Shown here piece after piece: positions 12,064-25,153 of a stretch of DNA of 64,000 nucleotides; position 1 is the first letter of the stretch; every line of letters starts with the position of its first letter. Source of the DNA: Aselliscus stoliczkanus (Eukaryota; Chordata; Mammalia; Chiroptera; Hipposideridae); the NCBI GenBank assembly GCA_033961575.1, contig CM066728.1, positions 96,300,852-96,364,851 of the forward strand, in the 5' to 3' direction. Position numbers and translations under genes: made by a program. The notes beneath the pieces were generated by a model. That model saw nothing but the letters and a program-made list of their open reading frames with translations. It made no database searches and had not been told where the DNA came from.

Positions 12064-13668
12064 TCTGGCATACTCTTTGTGTTTGCTTCAATATAACAGA
12101 TAAAACCCCAGGTTTCTCAGTCTTTTCTGGGTAAACTTATACGGTGTGTGTCCTTTATATTTGAATTACTCGGTCTCCCTATTCTCCTGTGCGTGTATTT
12201 ATCTGAGTGTTCCTTGTGTTGTGCATCCTCACCTGTTGAAGTTTTAGTTTTGATTACTTTTAGCTTGTCAGTAGGTGGAATTGACTCCCAGACTGAGTAG
12301 CTGTGAGAATCAGCAGTGTCCGCAGTTTATGAGCTGCTGTGAGAGGGTTGACCCCTCTGATGAGACTTGCACCTTTTGGGCCCTAGTAACTGTAGCCACT
12401 TCCTTTTGGATGTGTCTCTTGTATGTCAAACCCAGAAATGCTCTGGTTTTATCTAAAGTTGGCTTCCGGGTATGATGATTCCTGTGTCTGTTTGTTTGGA
12501 CCCAGGGCTGCAGAGTGATTTTAGAACAAAACAGTTCAACAAGAACAACCTCCACAGCCACCAAAGGCTCTCACATGTGAAAAAAAAACAACCATCAATC
12601 TACAGTCAACTTGAACAGTAATATCAAACATACAAAAGAAGAAAACAAACAGAAACAAAACAATAACCACACACACACAAAAAGAACAGAAGTGGAAACA
12701 AAATAAAATATAATATCATAAAATAAAAAAATAGAATAAACATGAGAAACCAAATAACTATACCAAAAAATTAAAGTTAAAATTAAAAATTAAAAATTTT
12801 TTTAAAATGTAAAAATTAAAATAAAAACAAATAAAATTTGCAGAAAAAAGGAAAGGAGGAAATGTATAGCAGTGAGAAGAATGAATAAAAGAAGGGAGAA
12901 AGTGAGGGTGGGGAAAAATGAAAAAGAAAAAGAAGAAAAAGAAAAAGAAAAAGAAAAAATATATATATGTTTGTCTACACACTCATATATATGGACATAT
13001 GTTTACCTATATACACCCATATATATGCCTATATTAAAACTATAAAATGATAAAAATGAAATAGAAATACAAACCAAAAACAACCAAGATAAGCAACAAA
13101 TAAAGGGAAAAACAAACAAACAAACAAACAAAACCCCATTCTGGTCTTGGCTAAAGTTCACCATGCTGTCTCCAGGTTGTCCTCTGCTGTACAAGAATTT
13201 CTGTGCGTCTTGTGGAACAGAGTAGGCCACCTGATGCCTAGCTTGATCCTGGCACTGCAGGTTTGCTATACTTGAGTGTGGTTGTGACGTGTGATTGGTA
13301 GTTTTTACAAAGTCACTGCCATTTTGCTTTCGCCTGTCCCAAGTGAGGCTGCACCCCCAAAGGCTCAGTGCGTGTCTTTGGGCACCCTTTCCATTGACAG
13401 CTGTGGAGAATGAAAGAGCTCCTCACTGCCAAAAGCCAGCTGCCAAGAGTCTCTTAATTAGTGCCTCAGCAGGTGAACATGCCCTACCTCCCTAGCCTTG
13501 CAAGAAAGTTGGGGGCGGGGTAGGTAGTCTCACTCTGCAGCTTTTACTGGGGCGGAAATTCTCTACTCCCTGCAAGTAGGAATACCTCTGTAGTCTGCCC
13601 CTACTTCTCCATTCAGCGGTCAGTTTAAGACTCTGGCTTGGTGGGGGCCAAAGTTACAAGCCTTCTTT

Positions 13669-14465
13669 AAACCATGTAGTACTGATGGTTAAAGAAAAAA
13701 TGCTGGTTTTCAACCAGAAATAGGAAATTAATTTTAATTATTATTTAGCATCTACTTTATTCATTCCAAGGGTAACCATTTGTTAAAGCAATTATCTTAG
13801 TAATAGGGAACATCTCATACAGTGAAATTTGAGACTTTTAAAACTCTACATACCTAAAGCTATGTATAACTTCTTATAAAAAGAATATACATCATTTGTT
13901 TGCATTTGATAATGAAATCAAAATACATTCAGATGTAGAAGTAAAAAGATGATATTCAACTCTAGATTAAGTGGTTAAACAAGATGTAATATATAATTGA
14001 CCTATATTGTTCTTCTCATTGAAGTCTTCTAACCATGTTATGTTATTTTTTCTCCCACAAATATGTTCAGTGAAACAAAGTTGTTTTAATCGATGCTTTC
14101 TAAGTATTCTCTAATCAAATAAGTCTGGTACATGCTGTATGATTTATCCCTCCTTTGATATTTTGAGTATTCTAGCTAAATTTATTTAATCATAAATTTT
14201 CTAAAAGAAACAACACTAAAATCAACAAAAATCTGGCCTATTGTTTAAAGGTATCACCATGTAGCTTGGAAATAAAACTTACTCAGATCTGCCCTGGTAT
14301 TTTCAGATGTTGACTATCGTTTATTGTTTTACCCTATATGCATATTCTGTGTTTCAGCCACCTAACACAATTGTGATTTTCACCAACTTTTGATCTCTTT
14401 GAAAAGTTGATGTTACATAGGCTGCTCTTTCTTTTATATTGAATGTCAACTATAATTTTATATAT
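13669..14465. other. Unique AT-rich DNA
   Basis: No repeat or gene is recognised between the right duplication of L1-A and the next L1 3' end. Confidence 0.5.
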
Positions 14466-14675
14466 ATATATAGTCACAGGATGTGGAGTACAGCATAGGG
14501 AATAGAGTCAATGGAATTGTAACAGCTATATATGATGTCAGAGGGGTAGTAGATTGGGGGAGGGCATTTTCACTTTGTGAGGAGTATAAATGTCTAACTA
14601 TTATATTGTCTTGTACACCTGAAATTAAATTTTTAAAAGTACGAAAAAATAAAATAAATAAAATAAAATGTTATA
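14466..14675 (+). mobile_element. 5'-truncated L1 3' end
   Basis: It matches the last part of the L1-B 3' UTR at 35070-35240: GTCACAGGATGTGGAGTACA, a G-rich GGGGGAGGG tract, then TTGTACACCTGAAA and an A-rich tail with AAATA repeats. The target duplication is unclear. Confidence 0.8.
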
Positions 14676-14679
14676 TTAT

Positions 14680-16065
14680 CTTTAAGCCTAGTTTTCTTTT
14701 ACAACAGAGACTACACGTTGTCCAGGTATATAAACTAGCAGAGTTCTAATAAATAGTGTCATAAATATTGTCCAGAGTATCTTAAAAATAATAATTAAAA
14801 AGGAAATTAACTTATGTTAAATTTATTTTTTAATAAAATGATATACAAAGTAAGAGATATGGGATGGGTTACAGATTTTTATAGTGTTAAGGAAAGTTCA
14901 AGAAAAGTATAAGAAAACCTAAACACAGATCCTGAGTGCAATATTTTTATAGGCATTTGAACTACACACATACCCAAAATGCATGATCTGCTAACAACCT
15001 TCATCTCTTTAAGATGATTTTTGTGGATGTACATATTAAACTTTCGTTAGGACTGTCACTAAATAGCAATTTGGGAAAGGTGAAAAAGTGAAAGGTTAAG
15101 CAAATTAATATAATTGTTAAACATTCCTTAGGAAAAGACATAAGAACCATAAATGATTTAATATTAATATTTTAGATAAGAATTATAGGATTAATTCAGA
15201 TTTTTCCCCCACAATGTTTCTTCCTAAAATATAGCTGTCCATAAACTTTTGTAGTTTTCAATGGTAAGTAGCATTTAACAGTAGATGTAAACATAAGCCA
15301 TAGAAAAGGAAGCATAGATAATATCTTCAAAGTTGCCCAGTGCTTCACATAACATATTGATTCTAAATTTATAAAAGCAACACTTTACTTCACATGCATA
15401 AAATTACAAATATCTGTTTGGATAGCTGGGTCCTAAAGCAGGAAAAAAAAAAATACAGGAAACAGCTGTGTAAACAGGCTTATATTATTAGAAACACAAA
15501 CAAACAACAACAACAAACTAGTATAAAACTTCCCTTAACTTCCTGATTTAGCCCAACATTCAAATTTCAAACTATTTTAGACCGGTATTCTTAATTACTG
15601 GCATAAATGCAGGTCTGAACTTGGATGATCAACTCTTTACCATACCTTGGCAACTAGAGAAACATCATCTTTCAGGGAGGAACCCTAAAAATCACCAGGG
15701 CCATTTATGCATCTGCAAGATGGTCATTTTTCCCCTGCAGTGGGTGCAGTACTCTTTGAAGGCAGGGAAATTAATACCTAAAATAATTGATTCTGAGGAC
15801 AGTAATATATTTAGTCAATTCTTTCATAATTTAGTTGGGAGCTAAATACAAAATCTAAAAATTTATTGGGTTTTATATTTAGGTTTGTTGCTTAATTGGT
15901 TAGTAGGTTTACATTTAGTTTCCTATGAACATCTTTTTTTCATGTGGTTTTATCATGTTAGTTACATAACCCTGAGGCTTACCAGGGACCTCATTACTTC
16001 TTGTGGAATATTTAAATCATATTGATTTCCAAAATAAATGCATTATAAAACAATGAGTGATAATA
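14680..16065. other. Unique AT-rich DNA
   Basis: No gene or repeat family could be assigned. A 74-codon open stretch at 15621-15845 has no recognisable domain. Confidence 0.45.
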
Positions 16066-16069
16066 AAAC

Positions 16070-16260
16070 CCAGTGAGCAGTAGTTGGGCTCTGAGATAGA
16101 CTTCCCAGTCTTGAACCCTGGAGGTACAGTAGGGGTTCTATAACTAGGGAAGTAACTTAGCTTCGTTTTGCTTTATTTTCATCTGCACAGTGGATCTACA
16201 TATCTCACATGGTTATTATATAAATTAAAATTAGGTATTCTAAAATATAGTGAAGACACA
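16070..16260 (+). repeat. MIR (ancient mammalian SINE)
   Basis: The order of weakly conserved MIR landmarks can be followed: GGGCTCTGAGATAGACTTCCC, then TGAACCCTGG, the core GGGAAGTAACTTAGCTTC, and TTTTCATCTGCACAGTGGAT. Divergence is high, as expected for a MIR. Confidence 0.65.
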
Positions 16261-19200
16261 GGGTATATCTGAACACTCAGAAAATGTACTTATTTTCCAT
16301 TTTGTTGCAAAAATGAAGCTGTGTCTTACAAATCTATAAAATTTTGATACAGCTACATTTATCACTAGGATTTGATATTATTATTTAATGAACAAACACA
16401 TATCATACATTTAACTTATTTTTTTGTAATACAAAGAAGTTTTCTACAAGGACAGATACTTGGCTTTCCATTTAAGTATACTATATTATATTCTCACATG
16501 TGTTTTAAATTTCTTATAAAATTGTTCACATATACCTTAAATCAAAGATTAACAGGGGGAACATGACTTGGAAAGCAAGCGCTGGGGGATCCTTATTTTA
16601 AATCTGTACTAGTTTTCAAGCTTATTTATTATTTGTATAATATGTATTTATACTGACAGTGGGATTTCAGTGCTTTTTCAGTGACGAGACACGTTTCACA
16701 TGAAATTAGGAATATTTAATACCCAGAAAGAATATCTTATATTGTAGTCACATCTGGGAGGCAGTATTAAATAATAATCGTTCTTTTCCTACAAATAGTC
16801 AGGAGAAGGCTTATATCTCCAGAATTTTCCTTAACATTTATCATTATTTTAATATAATGCATACAAAATATGTTTGTTCAGCCTTGTACTTAGGCACCTG
16901 TGTTCACTTACAGGACACTAAGGATATTTATCTGTAACCTATTTTGCTGACTTCACTTAGGAGTCCGTGGTTTTTCAAACGTGTCCACAAATTTGACAGC
17001 CGGACACTACATATAATGAATTATTGACACCCTTAATGTAGACTATAACATATTCATTTGTTCAGGTATTTTGTATATCTGAACCCTAAAAAAACGTTAA
17101 CAAGAATAATGAAGACTTATGATGAAGAAAAATGAAGAATTATTTTGGCTTTGTTTAACTACACTAATATACTTTAATAGTCTATTAAGGGAAAATAGGG
17201 AGTGGAGATCAAGTTAATAAGGACAAAGAGATTATTTTCTTATATGTTTGATTAATGAATATTTGAAGACATAGATAGGTGAATCAATATCTTTATACAT
17301 CTATATTTAATACTAAATTATAACTTGAAATAAGCAAAGCATGCAAGTGCACAAATCTCTTTTAATTGCTAAAAACTTTGTAGGTTTTAATATTCTAAAG
17401 CCTATCACAACTCTCTGAGAGAGATTTAATGAAATCTTTTTGTTCCAGGAAAACTAATTATCATTGCAAAAAACTTGTTTGGGAAATGCTACTGGATGTT
17501 ATCACACCTCCTAGATGTTTTTATTTGGCACCTGCTTCCTTTCTGATGTCACACTAAAGAAGATTGAATATATCTTTTATTATTTTTATTTCCAAAGAGT
17601 TCCCAGACTGATTGTAAACCAAAAAAAAAAAAAAAAAAAAAAGCCTGGAAAAATTGTTCACTCTACTTTGTGCTGAACAACATATAGCTCTACAAGAAGT
17701 GGACCCAGCTGTGATGAATTTTTGTAATTGTTTTTTTGACAGCTACCTCAAGAAAATTAGTATCTCCCATATTCCTTTTTTAATTTCTTGAGGAACCTAT
17801 TTGATGTGAAGATCAATACAGCAGGGGTGCCTGGCTAAGAGATTAGCATTAAAATACAAATACAGCAGGAAATTGTTTACCCAGTCCCACTTATTTTCAT
17901 GTCATTTTTCCCTTTTCTTTCTCCTCTCCTCCCTTACTCATTACACTATGTCAAACTTACAGGGTGACCTACAATTTCTCTAAAATTTCACATGGTTTCA
18001 CTATATGTTCCTTAAATCAAGTTTATTCACCAGGAAATACTTTTAATCCCAAAGGGCTACATCTCATGTTCACCTTGACTTTTATAATAAAGTACAGTTA
18101 ACTTATTTGTAAAATGTCAGTGATGTGAGTTATAGCGATCGTTAGCTAATTATTTGAAGAATACTGAAATTTATGTTAAAAAATCAAAATTCTAAGCTTC
18201 CACATCCCATATTGTCTAGGTAACTCAACACTGAGTAAAGAATTGTTGAAATGAAAAATTCTCCAAGTCTTAAAAATAATATCAGTAAACTTTACATTTA
18301 GAAACATTTTTTAATTGTTCTCCAAAAGTCTCTTTGCCCAGGACCTTTTCTAAAGCATCTTGGCCTTCATACAATACACATATTTTCAAGACACAATTTT
18401 GCTGTTTACAACAATAAAGGTGAAAAGGGTAATAGTACCACATTAGCAGGCACTTTTTATTACAGGAAAAAATCCTGCCTACTGCAAAAGAAGAATGAAC
18501 TCTGGAAAGGAAAGATGTAAAGTTATTCTCAGTCTGTAGAACAATTAATCCAGCAAGGAGAGAGAGCTACAAGTTAGCACAGATGGAAGTAAACACCATG
18601 CTAACCTGGTGTGGTTAAATAAATAAGAAATAAGATTATTTTACTGAGAAGCAGTTTGTTTTATTATTAGATTGTTTTAATATTAGAAAAATAACCAAGA
18701 AATATTATCTTATTGTTAAAGATAATCTTCTCAGGTACAGTGGGTTTGTTAAAATGGAGGATTTTTTTTAGCAGCTAATAAGGACAAAAATGTCATGGTA
18801 CAAACCATCTGCAAAAAATATCCTGAAAGCTATTTTCAGTGGAAGAGTTAAACTCTCCAACTTAGTATCAGGTTAAAGGCTTCTGTGGTTCTTGAGAAAG
18901 TTAAAATTTGTATAGAAATGGCAGTGTATATAAAAATCCATGAGATATTACAGTCACATAAAAGAAAAGTAGTCTGAAATTGTGTTTCATGGTTGGAGTA
19001 GCCATGAGCTTCTTTAAGTACTAGGGTGATAAGTAATATGATAGCATTAGAATTTGTTTAAAATAACTTATAAAATCAATACCTGTATTTATTGTGTGAA
19101 AACAATATTAAGAAATCCAACATGCCTAACTCACAAGAGACACTGAAATTGCTGCATACTTGCTCTATAGAGGTATCTGTTTCAACTTTTTTTTTTTTTC

Positions 19201-19640
19201 TGTCAGTTACTATCAGCCTGTTAAAATCTTTTAAAGCAAACTAAAAGAAAATTCTTAGGTCACCTTTCTGTTGCTTTTCAAAGGAGGGAGTATATAAAAA
19301 GGACAAGTGTTTTCATTGAATGACTAAGTGTCCTATAGATCAAATACATCTCTAAAATGTACCAGGCACTGTCACAGGTATTGTATATCATACAGTTTCA
19401 GAAGGTATATGAGCCTAATTTTGCTCTTCTTTCATTAGTAATCTGACATTAGCAACTCAGGGATTAAATTTGTCATGAAAAAACTTTCTTCAATTAGAAA
19501 AAGTGAATTAGAGGGCCTAGAAATGAACACTCACTTTGATCAAAACAAACAAAAGCCAGCAGGCCTTCCCTTTCAATGTCCTTCTATACCAAAAAGACAG
19601 CATTCCGTTAGCAGTGATTTTAAAATCATCTAAGGAAAGC
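16261..19640. other. Long unique AT-rich stretch with a 22-bp poly(A)
   Basis: Apart from an A-run at about 17621-17642, which may end an unrecognised retrocopy, no repeat, RNA gene or exon stands out. It could contain old MIR or L2 pieces too worn to call by eye. Confidence 0.4.
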
Positions 19641-19656
19641 ATAAACTAATATTTTG

Positions 19657-19785
19657 GGTTTCTTTATTTTATTTATTTATTTATTTATTTTTGAGGCCAG
19701 TGTCACTGGCCCTCATATGTGGGACCCGAACCGGGGCCGCTAGCTTCTTAAGCCAGTGCTTAACCACCACACCACTCGGCCGGCC
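19657..19785 (-). mobile_element. Short tRNA-derived SINE
   Basis: The minus-strand copy has a (TTTA)n tail, the family phrase AGTGTCACTGGCCCTCATAT and the head ending CACTCGGCCGGCC. Sixteen-bp duplications, ATAAA[C/T]TAATATTTTG, lie at 19641-19656 and 19786-19801. Confidence 0.92.
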
Positions 19786-20301
19786 ATAAATTAATATTTT
19801 GAATCAGTTTAGTTCAACTAAGAGTTCTCAAGCATAATTTATAAAAGTATTGGGTGTCAGATTTTTGTAGACTAACTAGGAAGAACACAGGGTGATAATG
19901 GAATAGCCAAACATTTTTAAAATGTTCTGTTTAGAATAACTGTATACATTTATTTTCATGTAAAATAAAGCAGCCTAAATATATTGCATTCAATTTTAAC
20001 ATAATTTGATTAATTTATAAATTTCAAACACTATAGTATGTTTAAAACACAAACATCATTTTTAAGCAAATAGGCCAAAATCAAATGACTATTTAAAGCT
20101 AAATGGTAGTAGAAGAAATGAAATAAAGTAACTTAATTGTTTTCATTTTAATATTACATGCATTCATTGTTTATCTGTATTCATGAACTCAGTTCCACAT
20201 TATAATTAATGAATGTTAATTATAAATACAAACCTCACACCACCATCAATATTTTTTATTCAGCAATTAAAGCAATTAATCATTTATGCTCAATTACTCT
20301 T

Positions 20302-20402
20302 TTTTGCAGCTTTATTGTGGTATAATTGACATACAAAAAGCTACATATATTTAATGTACACAATTTGATGTTTTTGGACGTATGCATACACCCATGATAT
20401 CG
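20302..20402 (-). mobile_element. Very short L1 3'-end insertion
   Basis: About 100 bp of an L1 3' end on the minus strand (GCTTTATTGTGGTATAATTG after a T-run) are flanked by a perfect 15-bp duplication, TGCTCAATTACTCTT, at 20287-20301 and 20403-20417. This is a severely 5'-truncated L1 insertion. Confidence 0.85.
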
Positions 20403-20417
20403 TGCTCAATTACTCTT

Positions 20418-21170
20418 AAGGATTCTGCATCTACAAGCTATATATAGTATGTATATCTCCAAACTATATATGGTTGTACAAGCATACATTGAACATCATA
20501 AGTTTCTCTATATGTAACAGATAACCTGTAAAGTGAGAAAAGCTGAACAGTGAAAGCAATCCACCAGCTCTTGCATCTGTATTTGAAAATCTTAGTATTT
20601 TGGAATAATAGTGTATCCTGTGGAAATGAACTTTCCTTTCTGTGTATTGATTTCCTCAACAAATTATTTAATGCAACCAAATCTTTTCAGCTCTCATACA
20701 ATTCTCTAATTTTAAATGAAAAAAAAAAGATTTAAGTGAACATGTTTAGGGTAAGAAGCTGTATAAAGCTGAATAAAAGATAACTGATAACTTTTGAAGG
20801 AACACACATTTATATGAACCCCACACTTGTGACTTGGCACTTAAGTGTTTGCTGTAAGTGGCCATGGGACATAAATAAAAACTCAGAGCAAATTATATCT
20901 TGTTCTGTTATATTCAGGATAAAAAGTAAGTATCTTTAGTTATAGAAAAATAAAGAATGCTGTATTTTTTGCACATTTAAATTTGTAACTGAAATAAGTA
21001 CCTACTTCTTTTATATGCATTATGATTTAAATACCATAAGTGAAGAAAGACACTGTATTCTGATAACTAGACAAGTTTTCTTATCATGATAAATATAATA
21101 CCTACCCAATTAATCAAAAGCCGGCAACCTGAGTTTCATTAATGTATTAAAATAGCAACTTTCTTTACAT
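20418..21170. other. Unique AT-rich DNA
   Basis: Nothing is recognised in this stretch. Confidence 0.45.
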
Positions 21171-21173
21171 ATG

Positions 21174-21392
21174 AAAGAAAGACTCACAGACTCTTCTTAT
21201 ATTCATATGGATATTTAAATCATATATTGGATTATTTGGGCTGTGTATTTCCATCAGATCTGCAAATTTTCTCACTCGAAAGTACACCTCTGGATTTATT
21301 TTGTAAACCACAGTGGTCCCCAGGTTGCGAGTTACAGTAAGAATTATTTCAAGCAATCCCTCTTCAAATATATTTTGGGGATGAAGTAAATT
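21174..21392 (-). pseudogene. Possible coding exon or retrocopy fragment, product unknown
   Basis: On the minus strand about 63 codons stay open (21356-21168) with a protein-like mix of residues, for example GTTVVYKINPEVYFRVRKF and ADLMEIHSPNNPIYD, and CpG-containing arginine codons that are rare in the surrounding DNA. Upstream, a pyrimidine-rich TATCCTTCTCTTTCTTGGAG could be a splice acceptor, and GTAAAG after the CATAT near 21174 could be a donor. If the exon starts at that acceptor, a 2-nt slip near 21368 (an extra TA in AATATATTT) breaks the frame, which would make it a pseudogene. I do not recognise the family. A chance ORF remains possible. Confidence 0.3.
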
Positions 21393-22804
21393 TTAGAGCC
21401 CTCCAAGAAAGAGAAGGATAAATGGAGTGGCCCTTGCTTGTCAATGACATTCCCACACATGAATAAATAGCAACAGTGGAAGTGACAGTCAAAGTTAGCA
21501 AATGGTAAAAAGGATCAAAGCCAGAGACTTAAGAACTCAAAAATTAGCTCCCATTTTGTTTGATCACGCTTAGCATGGATGACAGAATTAAATATCCATG
21601 TCTATAGACATTAGTGTATTAAATAATCTAGTAATATTTTTTAAATAGTAACTTCATTTTATAACAGCTATATCTTAAAATGGTAATGTTATTTGTATTT
21701 ACATTTAATCCAATAAATTAAAAAGAATGATAGTAAAGGGATTAGTTTTTGTATTTTTATGATTCCATCTAGCTAATGATTGTTGAATTTATCTTCTTAG
21801 AGTTAAATACATTTGCCAAAAATTTGCTATGTTTAAAGGATAATGATGTACTTGCAATGGCCTTATATTTGGATTTACTAAAGTGTATTACATAGTACAT
21901 TAAGCTTCCTTTCACTTACTTATGTTTAGTCATTTTTAATCTGCAATCAAATATTTTAAATAAACTGCTACATAGCACTAAATTTAACTTCTTAAGTAAT
22001 CAAGGTAATATCACAATTTTACTTTGTGCAAAAAAAAATTCTAATATCTAAACATGAGATCACTAAGGGCTTCACTTTATAGATAAGGTTAGCGAACCAT
22101 AGAGAAATAAAATGATACACAAATGAGGAAGAAAAGCTGTGAGAACCATGGAACAAGGACCTAGATTTCTGAAATCTTATACTAGTATGCTATCTACCAG
22201 GTCTTGTTGCAAATGTAGTATATTAGACTAATTACTGCAATCAATTACCTGTGTGTATAGCATCTCTGCATTATTACTATTGATCAGTGTTATTTAAAAT
22301 GGATATTTTTTCCTCCATAGCACTTATTTATGATTACAATTGTTCAAAAAGTGATTACTTCTGTTATTATTTTTTAATGCTTACTAATTTATAAGATATA
22401 TGAGCTTAACTACTTTGTCTAACATTTTTTATATATCTTGCTTATGGTTGGGAGTCTATAATAGCTGTTGAATTAATTAGCAACAATGTGTACCTCTACA
22501 CACTTTCTCCACTTCTAGTTGTCACTCTGCACTATCCTGCCTACCACCTATTGATGATAGGTGTAAGGAAATACTTTCTTTAATTGACATTAATGAATGA
22601 TATCTAATTAGGGAGGAATTTGAAGATGTCACCAAGGACTGATGTTTATTATGCCACGTGGTATTTTTACTGCTTTGAAATTATTTTATTCATGTATTCA
22701 TTTTTTAAGTAAAATATTTTGTTTCTGTATTTCTCTTAAATATTGCTCTAATCAAATTTTTTTTTCCTACATTTTTAGATTGTAATTTCAGGTCTCTTTT
22801 AATT
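21393..22804. other. Unique AT-rich DNA
   Basis: No repeat family or gene is recognised. Confidence 0.45.
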
Positions 22805-22819
22805 TGCCTTTTACTTTTT

Positions 22820-22921
22820 TTTTTTTTTTTTTTTAATTTGAGGTCAGTGTCACTAGCCCTCATATGTGGGACCAGAACCAGGGCTGCTGGCTTCCCAAGC
22901 CAGCGCTTAACCATCACGCCA
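22820..22921 (-). mobile_element. Short tRNA-derived SINE, slightly 5'-truncated
   Basis: The minus-strand copy starts within the head (CATGGCGTGATGG when read on its own strand). A perfect 15-bp duplication, TGCCTTTTACTTTTT, lies at 22805-22819 and 22922-22936. Confidence 0.9.
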
Positions 22922-22936
22922 TGCCTTTTACTTTTT

Positions 22937-23962
22937 ATGAATTGAAAAGATCTTCAATATAACACATATGCCAAAGATATATTCCTAAAACATATTTTAC
23001 ATTGGTAATTATGTTTATTCTTAAAATGTTGAATAGGCTGTATCATTTCAACCTACTGTGTATGTTATTTAACACTAAATATTTGCTAATCTTAAATATC
23101 TACAACATCATTAAATATTCTTAATTTTCAACATACAGAGACCTTTGGGAACCTTACTCATCTATTATCATAACTAGATTTGTGTTCAGAGTCAAAAGCT
23201 GAAAACCTGGTTTCAAAGAAAGAATTATAATATAAAATGGTCAAGGAAATATATCAAGCTCCAAATTACACAATTACAATTTTACAAAAAGTGTAGAATT
23301 AGTTGTTAAAATGAAACAAATTTGAGCATGATTTGCTAACCTCAAATAGTATATAACTTTATTATTTTTACTAATACTTTGAAAGTTTGCTATTTATATG
23401 TATATATGCACAAATATAATAATACTTTATTTTTACTTTAATTTGCCTATTGGATGATCAGAAAAAAATGCATTTTATTATATTTAATTGTGCATCAAAC
23501 TCCCCACTGATTAATCATAATTCAAACTGAATCACATTTAACAGCAAAAAAACTAACAAAACAAAAATGTATCAATCAGTGAAAAAGTAAGTAAAATTGC
23601 CTTTTATTTATTATTGCACTTAATATAACTTTTTGGTAAGTTGTAAATTAAACTGAAAATGTACATGTTTACAGTCAGTCTTGCACTGAATACAATGTGG
23701 TTAAATACAATGCAACTGATATAGCTAATTAATTTCAAGTAGATATAATCAAGATGTTTCACTACAAACATATGGTTTGGGGTGGGAAAGAGCTTATTCT
23801 GCATTCAATAAAACTACAGGTTATTTAATTATTTATTTATATAAAACTTTTATTTGAAAATGATACTAGATTCAAATTTTAAAACTTCAGTAGATGCCAC
23901 TGATTATACTTGGTCATTTTACTACTAACAGGTGTTCAGTGATTATATTTTGCATTATTAAG
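22937..23962. other. Unique AT-rich DNA
   Basis: No repeat family or gene is recognised. Confidence 0.45.
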
Positions 23963-23971
23963 AATACACTG

Positions 23972-24118
23972 AGGGCCGGCCGAATGGCTCAGTTGGTTAA
24001 GAGCTCGCTCAAGAGTGCAAGCTGAGCTCTGAGCAACAGCGGTTTGAGGTCAGCCCGAGCTGAGTTGCCGTTGAGCTGCCAACAGGTGTCAGGATGGCTC
24101 AGCTAAAAAAAAAAAAAA
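23972..24118 (+). mobile_element. tRNA-derived SINE of a different subfamily
   Basis: The head GGGCCGGCCGAATGGCTCAG resembles the main family, but the body differs: GAGCTCGCTCAAGAGTGCAA, then GAGCTGCCAACAGGTGTC and a repeated GGATGGCTCAGC before poly(A). The duplication AATACACTG lies at 23963-23971 and 24119-24127. The second GGATGGCTCAG looks like the start of another tRNA-like unit. Confidence 0.8.
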
Positions 24119-24229
24119 AATACACTGGAAAACATTTTTCTTGCTCTCATCACACTGCCTGCCTGCCTGCCCCCATGCACCTTTCCATAAAGACAGATCA
24201 TTACTTCAATATTATGCCTACTTTATGTA

Positions 24230-24749
24230 TCCCTACTTGACCCCAAAAGATGGCTGGAGTCAATGACTCCTAAGATTCCTCAAGGGACGAACAACCTAAG
24301 ACAAGCACAGCCACATGTGAGCTATAGGAGGAAACAAGGAGTAAAGGGAAAAGGGCATAGACCTTCAGGTTCTGGCAGCATGCATGTGAAATGACCTATT
24401 GATGTGATAACATCTGTCCTCCATGCATTCTTCTCAGTAAGCCTCGGCAGAGGAAGTTTCTGTCTCTTAAGAGATTCATGACAATAACTTCGGTAATAGC
24501 AGCTTGCAGGAATGGGAGAGTAGGCTCTGAGCTAAATTCTTGGGTGTGAGGCTCACAGACCTTGGAAGCTACATTGTTCTTTTCTTATTTGTAAAACAGT
24601 AAAAGAAGCAGTCAGGCTCATCGGAGTTCAGTCATGAGCCTGCAGTCCCCTGGCCCCAACTGCATTTTCCTGTTATTTATGTCTCTCTCTTTCTTAACCT
24701 TTCGCCTTCCCTTCTCCACTCCCACTGCTCTGTCGTGCTGGATGTGACA
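24230..24749 (+). mobile_element. Solo-type LTR relic, same family as the LTR at 36120-36785
   Basis: Aligned by eye, it shares an ordered set of blocks with the 36120-36785 LTR: CCTCCATGCATTCTT, GCTAAATTCTTGGGTG, ACAGACCTTGG, a degenerate AATAAA site in AAAACAGTAAAAG, CAGTCCCCTGGC, and a T/C-rich 3' part ending TGTGACA. It is more diverged than the other copy. The left border is approximate and no duplication was found. Confidence 0.6.
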
Positions 24750-24756
24750 GCTTGCA

Positions 24757-25153
24757 ATGACAGTAGGCAGAACAATGTTCCCTAAAGATGGCCATGTCCT
24801 AATAACCCAAACCCATACATATCTTGTTTTACATGACAGTACGTATTTTGCAGGTGTAATTAAGGTAAGGATCTTGAGATGGGAAAATTATCCTGAAGGC
24901 AGGAATGTCAGATTCTGAGTGGAAATGTAACCACCAAAGCAAAGGTTGGAATGACAAGCTTTGAAGATGAAGAAAGGGTCCATGAGTCAGGGGACAAAGC
25001 AAAGAACTGAATTGTCCCCTAAGGTTTCCAAAAAGAACACAGCCTTCCTAATGCATCTAATGTATATGAACCCTAGAATTTCAAAACAAATTTGTGTTGA
25101 TTCAAGGCACTCAATTGGTGGTATTTGCTTGGCAGCAGTAGGAAACTAATACA
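24757..25153 (+). mobile_element. MaLR (MLT1-type) LTR relic
   Basis: Landmarks of MLT1 LTRs occur in order: CAGAACAATGTTCCC, GGTGTAATTAAGGTAAGGAT, CTTGAGATGGG, and near the end TTTGTGTTGATTCAAGGCAC and CAGTAGGAAACTAATACA. The family name is from memory of its consensus. Confidence 0.75.

Larger units (their letters stand above)
6819..13653 (-). mobile_element. LINE-1 copy A, nearly complete, with an internal inversion
   Basis: This 6.8-kb L1 lies on the minus strand: 3' UTR 6819-7335, ORF2 7336-11132, a flipped segment 11133-11449, ORF1 11450-12063 and part of the 5' UTR 12064-13653. A perfect 15-bp duplication, TTACAAGCCTTCTTT, flanks it at 6804-6818 and 13654-13668. Compared with L1-B it lacks roughly the first 850 bp of the 5' UTR, so it was truncated during insertion. 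Both reading frames carry stops and frameshifts. The 5' UTR includes A/G-rich and AAAC simple repeats (about 12906-12965 and 13108-13131). Confidence 0.95.
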
